41,957 bases of DNA from Oscillospiraceae bacterium (GTDB taxonomy: Bacteria > Bacillota > Clostridia > Oscillospirales > Oscillospiraceae): contig JAISLB010000027.1 of assembly GCA_031260685.1 (NCBI GenBank), positions 1 to 41,957 on the forward strand, read 5' to 3'. The notes under the pieces are model-generated. The model did not search any database, was not told the origin of the DNA, and saw only the letters and a program-made list of their open reading frames with translations. The translations under genes were made by a program, and so were the position numbers. Shown in pieces: positions 1 through 8,958 of this stretch (positions are counted from its first letter, which is position 1; each line of letters starts with the position of its first letter).

Positions 1-875
1 GGAACCATTCCGACCATATTGCCGATTACGATAAATGTAGTCCCGCTGACTTTCTCGGATTTGTCGCTTGCGAGATACACAAGGAACGGAGCAACGTTCT
101 CCGGCGGAGTATTGCTCTCATACGAGAACATAGTAGTTCCCGGGGCTGACAGGCTCTTACCCTCGGCTTCGGCTTCCTGACGAAGCGTTTCAATCTCGTA
201 GGCCGCGCGTGTCCTTGCCGCCGGGCAGAACGTATTGACGCGGATTCCGTAGGACCAAAGCTCTTTGGCGGCTCCGCGGGTTAAGCCGATTACGCCGGCG
301 TTCGAAGCACAGTACTCGGCGTGTTTGATAGTATCGCCCATAAAGGCGGGACTCGCGCAGTTGAGGATACGTCCGTAACCTTGCTTTTTCATATGCGGGA
401 TAGCGTGCTTCATAACAAAGAAGTAGCCCTTGGGTTTAACGTCGAAAACTCTGTCCCAAAGCTCCTCGGTGATTTCGTCGATGTCGGAAACTCCGAAGCG
501 TCCGGCAACGTTACACACGATGTCGATTTTTCCGTAGGTACTGACGGCGGTATCGACGAGACGTTTAGCGTCGGCTTCTTTTGAGATGTCCGCGAAACAG
601 GCTGTGGCTTCGCCGCCCGCCGCCTTGATTTTTGCCGCGGTAGTCTCGGCGTCGCCGTTTTCCTCTTCGTATTTTTCCTGGAACCACTTTTTTTGTTCTT
701 CGGTGAGCTTGGCGTATTTTTCTTCGGACACCATAGCTTTCCCGATAGAACCGGGCTTAGTGTTGTTAGTGATAACCTTAGCGCCCTCCGCGGCGAATTT
801 GAGCGCGATAGCGCGTCCGATGCCTTGCCCCGAACCCGCGACTATGGCCACGCGGCCGTCAAGTAATCCTGCCAT
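1..875 (-). CDS. SDR-family oxidoreductase (3' end runs off the window)
   Basis: Reverse-strand reading from ATG at 875: MAGLLDGRVAIVAGSGQGIGRAIALKFAAEGAKVITNN...; Rossmann GxxxGxG motif and SDR-like C-terminal pattern. Open to the window edge, so absent from the ORF track. Confidence 0.9.
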   Translation of the reverse strand, partial: MAGLLDGRVAIVAGSGQGIGRAIALKFAAEGAKVITNNTKPGSIGKAMVSEEKYAKLTEEQKKWFQEKYEEENGDAETTAAKIKAAGGEATACFADISKEADAKRLVDTAVSTYGKIDIVCNVAGRFGVSDIDEITEELWDRVFDVKPKGYFFVMKHAIPHMKKQGYGRILNCASPAFMGDTIKHAEYCASNAGVIGLTRGAAKELWSYGIRVNTFCPAARTRAAYEIETLRQEAEAEGKSLSAPGTTMFSYESNTPPENVAPFLVYLASDKSEKVSGTTFIVIGNMVGMV

Positions 876-910
876 ATGATATGTCCCTCCGTAAGTTTAT
901 TTTTGCATAC

Positions 911-939
911 AGTATAACACAGCCTGAAACGATTGTCAA
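911..939 (-). promoter_or_regulatory. sigma-A-like promoter for the SDR gene
   Basis: Reverse strand TTGACA-17 nt-TATACT with TGTGT just upstream of the -10. Confidence 0.75.
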
Positions 940-957
940 GTGAAGTGCAAAAGGGAC

Positions 958-986
958 TTGCAATTTTCGGAGAGATGTGGTACAAT
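958..986 (+). promoter_or_regulatory. sigma-A-like promoter for the oad operon
   Basis: TTGCAA-17 nt-TACAAT with TGTGG preceding the -10. Confidence 0.75.
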
Positions 987-1025
987 GTTACACGACTAAA
1001 TTTATTTGATTAGAGGTTTCTATTT

Positions 1026-2408
1026 ATGCAGAAAGTCCAGTTTACAGAGACCGTACTGCGCGATGCTAACCAATCTCTTATCGCTACCCGGCTGCCGTAT
1101 TATAAATTTGCGCCGATTCTCGAAACTATGGACGACGCAGGTTACTATTCGCTGGAATGTTGGGGTGGAGCGACTTTTGACACTTGTCTGCGCTATCTTG
1201 ACGAGGACCCTTGGGAGCGGCTGCGGAATATCCGCGCAACTGTTAAGAACACCAGGCTTCAAATGCTTCTGCGCGGGCAGAATATTCTCGGCTACAAACA
1301 TTACCCCGATGATGTGGTCAAAACGTTTGTCGAACGCTCCGTAGCTAACGGTATCGACGTAATACGTATCTTTGACGCGCTGAACGACCTCCGTAACCTT
1401 GACTCCGCGGTTACGGAAACTGTCCGCAATAAAGCCGTCGCTCAGGTTGCCGTCGCGTACACCACAAGCCCCGTCCACAGCCTCGAGAACTACGTCAGGC
1501 TAATCAAGCGCATTGAGGAAATGGGAGCGACGGAGCTTTGTATTAAAGATATGGCGGGGGTAATGTCGCCCTCGGAAGCGTATAATTTAGTAAGAGCCGT
1601 CAAAAGTGAGTCGAAGCTGCGGCTTAACCTCCATACGCACTGCACTACCGGGCTTGCGTATATGACGCTGCTCAAAGCTGTCGAGGCGGGAGCGGACATT
1701 ATCGACACCTGCGTATCGTGCTTCTCGGGCGGTACTTCGCAGGCTTCTACGAATACTCTTTTGTACGCGTTAACACAGTTAGGCTGCGAAACAGACCTCA
1801 AGGCCGACAAAGCCAAGGAGATTAACGACTTTTTCAAACCTATTCAGGCGGAATACATAGCGTCCGGGCTTCTCGACCCGAAAGTTATGGGTACCGACGC
1901 CGACGCTTTGGTTTATCAGATTCCCGGCGGTATGCTCTCAAATCTCGTTTCGCAGTTGAAATCCGTCAACGCTATGGATAGATTCGACGAGGTTCTCGCG
2001 GAGGTTCCGAGAGTTCGCAGGGATTTAGGCTATCCGCCGCTTGTCACGCCGTCCAGCCAGTTTGTCGGAGCGCAAGCCGCGCAAAACGTTATTTCCGGCG
2101 AACGCTACAAGCAAATTTCAAAAGAAGTCAAAGGCTACCTCAAAGGCGAATACGGCACACCTCCGGGAATTGTTAACCCCGAGCTTATCAGTAAAGCCCT
2201 CGGTGGCGAACTGCCGTTTACCGGACGCTTTGCCGATATTCTCGAACCCGGTATGGAGCGCGGTAAGCTGAACGCGGGACCTCTCGCGAGAAGCGTTGAG
2301 GATGTACTCTCGTATATAATTTTTCCGCAGATTGCCCTTGACTACTTTGCTAAGCGCGAAGAAATTGAGAAAAATGTTGTTCCTTACAACATAACGCGAA
2401 AGGAGTAA
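1026..2408 (+). CDS. oadA: oxaloacetate decarboxylase (Na+ extruding) alpha subunit, carboxyltransferase domain without biotinyl domain
   Basis: Protein MQKVQFTETVLRDANQSLIATRLPYYKFAPILETMDDAGYYSLECWGGATFDTCLRYLDEDPW...; followed by gamma, BCCP and beta subunits. Confidence 0.93.
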   Translation: MQKVQFTETVLRDANQSLIATRLPYYKFAPILETMDDAGYYSLECWGGATFDTCLRYLDEDPWERLRNIRATVKNTRLQMLLRGQNILGYKHYPDDVVKTFVERSVANGIDVIRIFDALNDLRNLDSAVTETVRNKAVAQVAVAYTTSPVHSLENYVRLIKRIEEMGATELCIKDMAGVMSPSEAYNLVRAVKSESKLRLNLHTHCTTGLAYMTLLKAVEAGADIIDTCVSCFSGGTSQASTNTLLYALTQLGCETDLKADKAKEINDFFKPIQAEYIASGLLDPKVMGTDADALVYQIPGGMLSNLVSQLKSVNAMDRFDEVLAEVPRVRRDLGYPPLVTPSSQFVGAQAAQNVISGERYKQISKEVKGYLKGEYGTPPGIVNPELISKALGGELPFTGRFADILEPGMERGKLNAGPLARSVEDVLSYIIFPQIALDYFAKREEIEKNVVPYNITRKE

Positions 2409-2417
2409 GCGCGTATT

Positions 2418-2780
2418 ATGATAGGTATAGCCCTTATAAATCAGGCAAATATCAATCCGTCCACCCGGGAAGCGATAATGCTCTCGGTTTTGGGGATGGG
2501 CATAGTTTTCGGCGTGCTTCTGATGATAATCGTCGTGATAAAGCTGATATCGCTGTTGTCGGGCGCGATAAACGGCAAGGAACCCGCGGCGGTTCCCGCG
2601 GCTGCTCCGGTCGTTTCTCGGATTTCGGAGGGAATGATTCCGGCTGCCGGCTCCTCCGGTGATATCGCGCTCTATGACACCTCCGACGAGGACGCCGCGC
2701 TGGTTATGGCAATTGTGGCGGACGAACTCAAAGCCCCGCTTAATGAACTTCGCTTTATTTCTATTCGCGAAAAACGATAA
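2418..2780 (+). CDS. OadG-like (gamma) small membrane subunit
   Basis: Single N-terminal TM segment (LGMGIVFGVLLMIIVVIKLISLLSG) and position between oadA and BCCP. Confidence 0.75.
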   Translation: MIGIALINQANINPSTREAIMLSVLGMGIVFGVLLMIIVVIKLISLLSGAINGKEPAAVPAAAPVVSRISEGMIPAAGSSGDIALYDTSDEDAALVMAIVADELKAPLNELRFISIREKR

Positions 2781-2859
2781 TTCCGCCCGTGATTGTGAGC
2801 TTCCGGTTAGCTGACCGGTTGCGGCGACGCGGAAAATGACGAAAGGTGACATCTTTGGT

Positions 2860-3252
2860 ATGAAGTATGACGTTACGCTCAAAGGCAAAACTTTTGAGGT
2901 TCTGGTGGAACGCGGAGAGGCGCAGCTGATAAGCGTTTCGGACGCCGCAGCTCCCTTAAATACACTTGCGGAAGTTCCCGCGGCTGCCGCTCCGCCGCTT
3001 GCTGCGGCTCCGGTACTTGCTCCCGCGATTCCTGCTGCCGCTGAAACAGTTACTTCGCCGCTCCCCGGTGTTGTGGTGAAAGTAGTAGCGGCTCCCGGAA
3101 CAGCTGTCGGCAGCGGGCAAATAGTTCTCGTAATTGAGGCTATGAAAATGGAGAACGAAATCGCCGCGCCGCATAGCGGGACGGTCGGTGAAATCCTTGC
3201 TGATAAGGGAGCAAGGGTAGATACAGGCTCTCCGCTATTCACATTAACATAG
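2860..3252 (+). CDS. biotin carboxyl carrier protein (decarboxylase biotinyl subunit)
   Basis: C-terminal biotinylation motif VIEAMKMENEI; Ala/Pro-rich linker. Start chosen at 2860 (MKYDVTLKG) because AAGGTGA lies upstream; the track ORF starts at 2836. Confidence 0.9.
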   Translation: MKYDVTLKGKTFEVLVERGEAQLISVSDAAAPLNTLAEVPAAAAPPLAAAPVLAPAIPAAAETVTSPLPGVVVKVVAAPGTAVGSGQIVLVIEAMKMENEIAAPHSGTVGEILADKGARVDTGSPLFTLT

Positions 3253-3265
3253 GCGGGAGGAATAA

Positions 3266-4471
3266 ATGGACATATTGCTGATTTTCCGGCGGCTGGTGGA
3301 CGATTCCGGACTGCTCGGGCTTTTTACCCATTGGCAGTCGGTAGTAATGATAGCTATCGCGTGTCTGCTTCTCTACCTCGCAATTGTAAAGGAGTTTGAA
3401 CCGCTGCTGCTACTGGGCATAGCTTTCGGAATGTTACTCGCTAATCTCCCGGGGAGCGGTTTGATGCACAATGAATTCTATCAAACTACCCCGATAGACT
3501 ATAACCGCGTACTGCACGACGGAGGTTTGCTCGACATTCTTTATCTCGGCGTAAAGCTCGGAGTTTACCCCTGTTTGATTTTCCTCGGGATAGGAGCTAT
3601 GACGGATTTCGGACCTATGCTTGCGCGTCCGTCGTCTATGCTTCTCGGAGCCGCTGCGCAGCTCGGTATTTACGGCGCGTTTCTGCTTGCGAGAGCAACG
3701 GGGATGTTTAACGGTCCCGAAGCCGCCGCGATAAGCATTATTGGCGGCGCTGACGGTCCGACAGCCATTTACAGCGCGACGCGTCTTGCTCCGCACCTGC
3801 TCGGTCCTATCGCGGTTGCCGCGTACTCCTATATGGCGCTGATACCGCTGATTCAGCCGCCTATTATGAGAGTGTTAACGACCAAAAAAGAGCGTCAGAT
3901 AGTTATGAAGCAAGCCCGCACGGTTTCACGCACTGAGAAAATTATCTTTCCGATAGCCGTAACGATTTTCTGTTCGCTGTTGCTGCCGTCTGTAGCTCCG
4001 CTTATCGGCTGCTTAATGCTCGGGAACCTATTTCGCGAGTGCGGAGTGGTTGAGCGTTTGTCTGAAACAGCGCAGAACGCGCTTATAAACATAGTTACGA
4101 TTTTCCTGTCAGTCACGGTCGGAGCCACTTCGGTGGGTTATCTCGCGGGTCCTGACGGTGTTACGAATATTGGGTTCCTATCGGCTAAAACCGGCGGTAT
4201 TATTGTTCTCGGCTTGCTGGCGTTTGGAATAGCGACGGTCGGCGGAGTCCTCTTCGGAAAGCTGATGTGTCTGGTGACACGGGGCAAAGTCAACCCGCTG
4301 ATTGGCAGCGCGGGAGTTTCCGCGGTACCTATGGCGGCGCGGGTATCGCAGGACGTCGGAAATAAATACAATCCGAGGAACTACCTCCTAATGCACGCTA
4401 TGGGACCGAATGTCGCCGGAGTAATCGGTTCCGCGATAGCCGCGGGATTTATGCTTGCAGTATTTGCCTAA
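3266..4471 (+). CDS. oadB: sodium-translocating decarboxylase beta subunit
   Basis: Polytopic membrane protein with [15 protein letters not shown] and [13 protein letters not shown] motifs typical of OadB/GcdB/MmdB. Confidence 0.93.
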   Translation: MDILLIFRRLVDDSGLLGLFTHWQSVVMIAIACLLLYLAIVKEFEPLLLLGIAFGMLLANLPGSGLMHNEFYQTTPIDYNRVLHDGGLLDILYLGVKLGVYPCLIFLGIGAMTDFGPMLARPSSMLLGAAAQLGIYGAFLLARATGMFNGPEAAAISIIGGADGPTAIYSATRLAPHLLGPIAVAAYSYMALIPLIQPPIMRVLTTKKERQIVMKQARTVSRTEKIIFPIAVTIFCSLLLPSVAPLIGCLMLGNLFRECGVVERLSETAQNALINIVTIFLSVTVGATSVGYLAGPDGVTNIGFLSAKTGGIIVLGLLAFGIATVGGVLFGKLMCLVTRGKVNPLIGSAGVSAVPMAARVSQDVGNKYNPRNYLLMHAMGPNVAGVIGSAIAAGFMLAVFA

Positions 4472-4571
4472 CGCCGGTTTTGCGGTCAGCTTTCTTTCCG
4501 CGGCTTCTGACGGCGTATTGCACAGTTCTTTTACAATTTATTACAATATTTATTTAGAGAGGTTATTGCAA

Positions 4572-5801
4572 ATGAAAGGCTCAATGATAATCGGTCAGTC
4601 GGGAGGTCCTACCTCGGCTATTAACGCCAGCTTGTACGGAGCTATTGCCGAGGGCTTCGATAGTCCCGAAATCACAAGGGTGCTCGGAGCGCACCACGGT
4701 ATTGCCGGTATACTCTCCGACGACCTCTACGACTTAGACGCGGAGGAGCGGGAGGAACTTGACCTCCTGCCGTATACCCCCTCCGCGGCTTTGGGGTCCT
4801 GCCGTCATAAACTTCGCGACCCTGACGATGACATTAGTGATTTCGAGAAAATCCTCGAGATTTTCCGTAAGTACGATTGCCGCTATTTCTTCTATATCGG
4901 CGGTAATGACAGTATGGATACCTGCGAGAAGATTTCGCGCTACTTCACGCGTATCGGTTACGAATGTCAGGTGATGGGAATCCCGAAAACTATCGACAAC
5001 GACCTCGCGGGAACTGACCACTGCCCGGGTTACGGCAGCGCGGCTAAGTACATAGCGACGAGTATGCTCGAAATCTACAAGGATTGCCGCGTCTACGAGA
5101 AGCGCACTATTACCGTCGTCGAGGCAATGGGACGGAACGCCGGGTGGCTGACTGCTTCGGCGGCTCTCGCGTCCAAATTCGGCGAAGGACCCGACCTCAT
5201 TTACCTCCCGGAACGTCCGTTCTCACTTGCGGACTTTATCGACGAAGCCACGGAGCTTTACAACAAACAGGGCGGACTTCTCGTAGTCGTTTCCGAGGGG
5301 ATTGCCGACGAGAACGGTATTCCGCTCGCTAATAACGCCGGTTCGGAATATCGCGATAACTTCGGACATTCTCAGCTCGGCGGCGTAGCCAATCTTCTCG
5401 CGACGATACTTCGCAGCGAAACCAACGCAAAAGTCCGCGGGGTTGAACTCTCGCTTTTGCAGCGCTGCGCGTCTCATTGCGCGTCTCTGACAGACCTGCG
5501 GGAGGCTGAACTCGCGGGGAGAATCGCCGTCCAAGCCGCGCTCGAGGGCGAAACGGGCAAAACGGTTGCGTTCAGACGTGACCCGCTTAGCAGCGACTAC
5601 CATTGTAAGACTATGCTCATACCGCTCTTTGAAGTAGCCAACAAAGAAAAAAAATTCCCCGAGGAATGGATAAACGAAAAAGGCAATCACATCAATGACG
5701 GCTTCATAGATTACGTACTGCCGCTGATACAGGGAGAGCCGGAGCGTCCGCTCCTGAACTCGCTCCCGAGATTTACCACGCTGCACAGAATTGAAGCGTA
5801 G
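4572..5801 (+). CDS. 6-phosphofructokinase, probably PPi-dependent type
   Basis: MKGSMIIGQSGGPTSAINASLYGAI..., FYIGGNDSMDT, PKTIDNDL, VEAMGRNAGWL motifs. The track start at 4455 overlaps oadB; 4572 is the probable start. Confidence 0.88.
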   Translation: MKGSMIIGQSGGPTSAINASLYGAIAEGFDSPEITRVLGAHHGIAGILSDDLYDLDAEEREELDLLPYTPSAALGSCRHKLRDPDDDISDFEKILEIFRKYDCRYFFYIGGNDSMDTCEKISRYFTRIGYECQVMGIPKTIDNDLAGTDHCPGYGSAAKYIATSMLEIYKDCRVYEKRTITVVEAMGRNAGWLTASAALASKFGEGPDLIYLPERPFSLADFIDEATELYNKQGGLLVVVSEGIADENGIPLANNAGSEYRDNFGHSQLGGVANLLATILRSETNAKVRGVELSLLQRCASHCASLTDLREAELAGRIAVQAALEGETGKTVAFRRDPLSSDYHCKTMLIPLFEVANKEKKFPEEWINEKGNHINDGFIDYVLPLIQGEPERPLLNSLPRFTTLHRIEA

Positions 5802-5832
5802 CAGTGGTCAGTGAAGTGTAGCAGTGGTCAGT
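5793..5832 (+). repeat. 20-bp tandem duplication spanning the PFK stop codon
   Basis: GAAGCGTAGCAGTGGTCAGT (5793-5812) followed by GAAGTGTAGCAGTGGTCAGT (5813-5832), one mismatch. Confidence 0.85.
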
Positions 5833-5944
5833 GATTAGTGATTAGTGGTCAGAAAGGACGGGGGATGCGATTCCCCCGTCCTCACTGTTCACTGTTCACT
5901 GACCACTGACCACTGACCACTGACCACTGACCACTGACCACTGC
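5801..5944. repeat. heptamer-arm/core element R1 (CAGTGGT... / 10-bp GC stem / ...CTGACCA)n
   Basis: Left arm of CAGTGGT/CAGTGAT/TAGTGAT units; core GGACGGGGGA-TGCGAT-TCCCCCGTCC (perfect 10-bp stem, 5856-5881); right arm CTGTTCA x2 then CTGACCA repeated in period 7. Fills the convergent gap between the PFK and XRE genes. Confidence 0.95.
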
Positions 5945-5947
5945 GGA

Positions 5948-6838
5948 CTACTCCTTAGCTAACCACGTCTTTGCGAAGCCGTGATACGCGAACAGGAACA
6001 CGTTTGCCGGTTTTATTATATCCTCCGCAAGCGCGAGGAAGGGTATTAGCGTAGCGTTGGGCTGCGGCACATAGACCGACAGTTCGCTGTCGTCGACCAG
6101 GATTTTCTCCTCGTAGAGAACTCCGTAGGATTGAAGCTTTTTGACTAACTCCGTGGCTTGAGCTTCGTCCACTCCCAGTTTTTCCGCAAAGTGCTTCAGC
6201 GTGAACCTGAACATCTCTACCGGACCGTGGTTTTTGTGAAGATACATCAAAGCCCTGAAAAATTCCGGATTTGCCAAATCCGCAAACAGCGCGGAGAGCT
6301 TTGCCTCGTCAAACTTCCAGCCGCCCTCAGGTTTCGGCATTAGCAGGAAGTAGCGTTTGTCGGCATTGAGCTTGATGTGCGACAATCCGCCCTCGGCGTC
6401 TATCACAGACTGTACGGTATACCTGTCCGTACCGGCTTTCGCCCCGGCTTCGTCAATCGAAATGTCGTATTGAGCCATATCGTTGTCAGCGTCTTTCACT
6501 CCGAAAGCTGCCTTGTTCATTTCCCAGGCGTTTATACAGAGCTGTTTGATGATAACATCCGTGGTGGCTTCGTCCGCCCCGGCGCGCGGAGCTAAGGTTT
6601 TGTAGAATTCCGTCCGAATGTCGGTGTGAGCTAGCACGTCGCGTCCGAATAGCTGGTCAACGGAAACTGCGAAGAAGTCAGCTATAACGGGCAGCAGCTC
6701 GATGTCCGGGGAACCTCCGCCCTCCCACTTGCTTACCGCTTGTCCGGAAACTCCTACGGAAGCCGCGAGAGCTTCCTGCGTGATACCTTTGTCTTTGCGA
6801 AGTTTCGCGATGTTCTCGCCTAATATTTGAGTATACAT
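5948..6838 (-). CDS. XRE-family transcriptional regulator with C-terminal uncharacterised domain
   Basis: N-terminal HTH: ILGENIAKLRKDKGITQEALAASVGVSGQAVSKWEGGGSPDIELLPVIADFFAVSVDQLFG. Start at 6838 (MYTQILG). Confidence 0.88.
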   Translation of the reverse strand: MYTQILGENIAKLRKDKGITQEALAASVGVSGQAVSKWEGGGSPDIELLPVIADFFAVSVDQLFGRDVLAHTDIRTEFYKTLAPRAGADEATTDVIIKQLCINAWEMNKAAFGVKDADNDMAQYDISIDEAGAKAGTDRYTVQSVIDAEGGLSHIKLNADKRYFLLMPKPEGGWKFDEAKLSALFADLANPEFFRALMYLHKNHGPVEMFRFTLKHFAEKLGVDEAQATELVKKLQSYGVLYEEKILVDDSELSVYVPQPNATLIPFLALAEDIIKPANVFLFAYHGFAKTWLAKE

Positions 6839-6909
6839 AGTGTTTCCCTCCATTTTCCTATTGTCGGTTGAGTTGCGTTCTGCAGTCCGCAATCTCTTTG
6901 TGTAACTAC

Positions 6910-6938
6910 ATTGTATCACAAGCGACGGTTGGACGCAA
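6910..6938 (-). promoter_or_regulatory. sigma-A-like promoter for the XRE regulator
   Basis: Reverse strand TTGCGT-17 nt-TACAAT with TTGTGA before the -10. Confidence 0.6.
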
Positions 6939-6993
6939 TAGACGCGCTCTTGCCTTGATTCAACTAACGGTTTGGAGAGCGGCGAAAACTAAA

Positions 6994-7015
6994 CGGCGGC
7001 TTGGGAAAACCGCCG
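6994..7015 (-). terminator. probable intrinsic terminator of the MoaF-like gene
   Basis: CGGCGG/CCGCCG stem; reverse strand reads GCGGCGGTTTTCCCAAGCCGCCGTTTAGTTTTC, just downstream of the 7042 stop. Confidence 0.6.
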
Positions 7016-7041
7016 CTTTTGCTATATTTCAAATGTTTCGC

Positions 7042-8817
7042 TTAATTGAAGTACTTCTCAATGTCGAAGCTGCCGACTTTTCGGGCGTAAGCACCCATAA
7101 TCGTCAGCTGTAAGCCGTTTTCGCTTGCTCCGTAGAAGTAGCCCGCGTCGTGCATTATGTACGGATTGAATACTACAAGTCCCTGACCGCCGTTGCAGTT
7201 TTCCTCAACCCATTGGAACAGGTACGCATCGTCGCGAAGCTTGACATAGAAGCAGGGGCTGGACCACGAAGCTCCTCCGGCGTTTTCTCCGGTGAAGATA
7301 GTCCACGAATAGCTCTCGGGCGAGCTGTATACGTGAATCGAAGCCATTTGGTCGCTGTAACTCCACGCGAAGCTCTTGCCGACGAGGTCTGTCGTAAAGT
7401 GATGACGGCGCGCAAAGGGCGGTTTAACGCCGGGGTAATCGAGTATGCCGAATTTTGCGTAACCGGAAGCCTCGTGCGGGTGCAGCCAGCTGCCGATTTG
7501 TCCGTGAACCACGGTTACTAAGCCCGTTGAGAAATCAGCGGCTACCGTAAGATTGAGGAAGTTCGGGTCGCCGGTAACCTGATGCGAGAATAGATATATG
7601 TCTTTGGCTGGTTCGAAGCCGCGGTATTTCTCAATAGTCGGAGAGCTGCCGTTAATGCTGATTTTGAGGTGTTCGTCGTCGATAAATTCGTAGCTGTAAA
7701 CGGGTTTATTGTCCCCCGCCCACGGAGCCGCGATGTGCTTCTCGTTGTCGAGAATAACCTTGAACGCTTTTCCGGCTAAGAAAGTAGTAAACGGCATAGT
7801 ATTAGCAGAGGACATAATGCTCGAGCCTTCGTAGAGTGCTTGCTTCTCGGTGCAGACTTTGATAATTTCGTCGCGGGTCATCGGGAGGTGCATATCAGCC
7901 GGGCGATAGGCGTAACGCGCGCCTTTGCCGTCAAGCGCCATTCCCGCATCCTTTTTGAGGTCCTCTCCGTGGTCGTTGATATGTTCTAAGTGAGCCGCGT
8001 CTCCGGTAATTTTCAGCTTTGCGCCGACAAAGCGGTACAGCGCGGCGTCATTTTCATCAAAGCCGATTGTAAGAGTCAGAGCTTTCAGACTGAAAAGGTC
8101 AAGCACCGCGATGTGACCGATTCCGGAGAATTCGGCTTCCCAGTTGGCATAGATGTAGTATTCGTCGGTGATTTTGATATAGTCCGCCGGAGTGGTAATG
8201 GTGATACTGTCTCCGGAAAGCCCTTGGTGATTCAGCTCAACCGTCGTCGAGCAGAGTATTGACGGATAGAACGTCAGATGACGTTTGCCGTGTTCGAATT
8301 CCCAGTATAAGCCTTTGCCTTCGAGCCGGTTTGTATTGCCGTGAAGTTTCTCCGGAGCGGGTTTGCCGGTATCAATATAGCCGAACCAATAGTGGCGCTG
8401 AACTTCGCGGGGGATTTCGCGGCTCCCGGTCGCTTCGCCGCCGAAAAGGTTTCCGCCGACCGGAACGGTTATACCGAACCAAGTTTCGAATACCGTAACG
8501 AGCAGCGTTTCGGAGTCTAGGATAGTTGTGAACGTACGTTCGCTGCCCGGCACTTTATACGTTACTATGGATATTGTACCGAGTGCGGCAGAGGTAAAAG
8601 GCACCTCGAAGCTGTTGCCGTTTTCCGTGATTGTGACGCGCTCGGTGTCGATAAACTTGAAGCTTAGTTCCGGAGCGAATTCGCCCGAGAGCTTGAGCGT
8701 CCCGTCAATAAGCTTATCGCGTGCGACAGTCGGCAGGGGAGAGGAAGCCTTAGAAACAGCCGCAAACTTTGAACGAACGTCCTCGGCGGTGAGCTTGCTG
8801 TACTTGTGAAAGAACAT
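7042..8817 (-). CDS. MoaF-like (calycin-fold) protein, apparently an internally duplicated MoaF N+C unit
   Basis: C-terminus FTTDLVGKSFAWSYSDQMASIHVYSSPESYSWTIFTG...FYVKLRDDAYLFQWVEE resembles the MoaF C-terminal domain; an upstream related segment NRLEGKGLYWEFEHGKRHLTFYPS suggests duplication. Family call made by eye. Confidence 0.65.
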   Translation of the reverse strand: MFFHKYSKLTAEDVRSKFAAVSKASSPLPTVARDKLIDGTLKLSGEFAPELSFKFIDTERVTITENGNSFEVPFTSAALGTISIVTYKVPGSERTFTTILDSETLLVTVFETWFGITVPVGGNLFGGEATGSREIPREVQRHYWFGYIDTGKPAPEKLHGNTNRLEGKGLYWEFEHGKRHLTFYPSILCSTTVELNHQGLSGDSITITTPADYIKITDEYYIYANWEAEFSGIGHIAVLDLFSLKALTLTIGFDENDAALYRFVGAKLKITGDAAHLEHINDHGEDLKKDAGMALDGKGARYAYRPADMHLPMTRDEIIKVCTEKQALYEGSSIMSSANTMPFTTFLAGKAFKVILDNEKHIAAPWAGDNKPVYSYEFIDDEHLKISINGSSPTIEKYRGFEPAKDIYLFSHQVTGDPNFLNLTVAADFSTGLVTVVHGQIGSWLHPHEASGYAKFGILDYPGVKPPFARRHHFTTDLVGKSFAWSYSDQMASIHVYSSPESYSWTIFTGENAGGASWSSPCFYVKLRDDAYLFQWVEENCNGGQGLVVFNPYIMHDAGYFYGASENGLQLTIMGAYARKVGSFDIEKYFN

Positions 8818-8849
8818 AAGTAACCTCCATTTTGTATAGTATTTTTATC

Positions 8850-8878
8850 AGTATAGCACAATTCTATAAAAATTGCAA
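8850..8878 (-). promoter_or_regulatory. sigma-A-like promoter for the MoaF-like gene
   Basis: Reverse strand TTGCAA-17 nt-TATACT with TTGTGC before the -10. Confidence 0.7.
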
Positions 8879-8908
8879 TAGGTTAATTGCGCATTTCTCC
8901 AAAACTTA

Positions 8909-8938
8909 GCAAGCGGACGTTGTTTTCCGTCCGCTTGC
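8909..8938 (-). terminator. probable intrinsic terminator of the HtrA-like gene
   Basis: 11-bp perfect inverted repeat GCAAGCGGACG/CGTCCGCTTGC directly downstream of the 8959 stop; reverse strand then reads TAAGTTTTGG. Confidence 0.65.
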
Positions 8939-8958
8939 CGCTTTATAATATTGAGTGT

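Noticed and set aside
321-879. Plus-strand ORFs of 87 and 97 aa at the window start
   Set aside because: They are the reverse of the SDR oxidoreductase reading frame that is open on the minus strand to the window edge.
2798-2825. Small inverted repeat CCGGTTAGCTGACCGG in the oadG-BCCP gap
   Set aside because: Only a 5-bp stem; could be chance and no supporting context.
2118-3242. 374-aa minus-strand ORF across the oad operon
   Set aside because: Spans several well-supported plus-strand genes and has low-complexity Ala/Thr/Gly content from the BCCP linker read backwards.
5801-5944. CRISPR array interpretation of the heptamer repeats
   Set aside because: Units are 7 bp without spacers of uniform size and no cas genes are present in the window.
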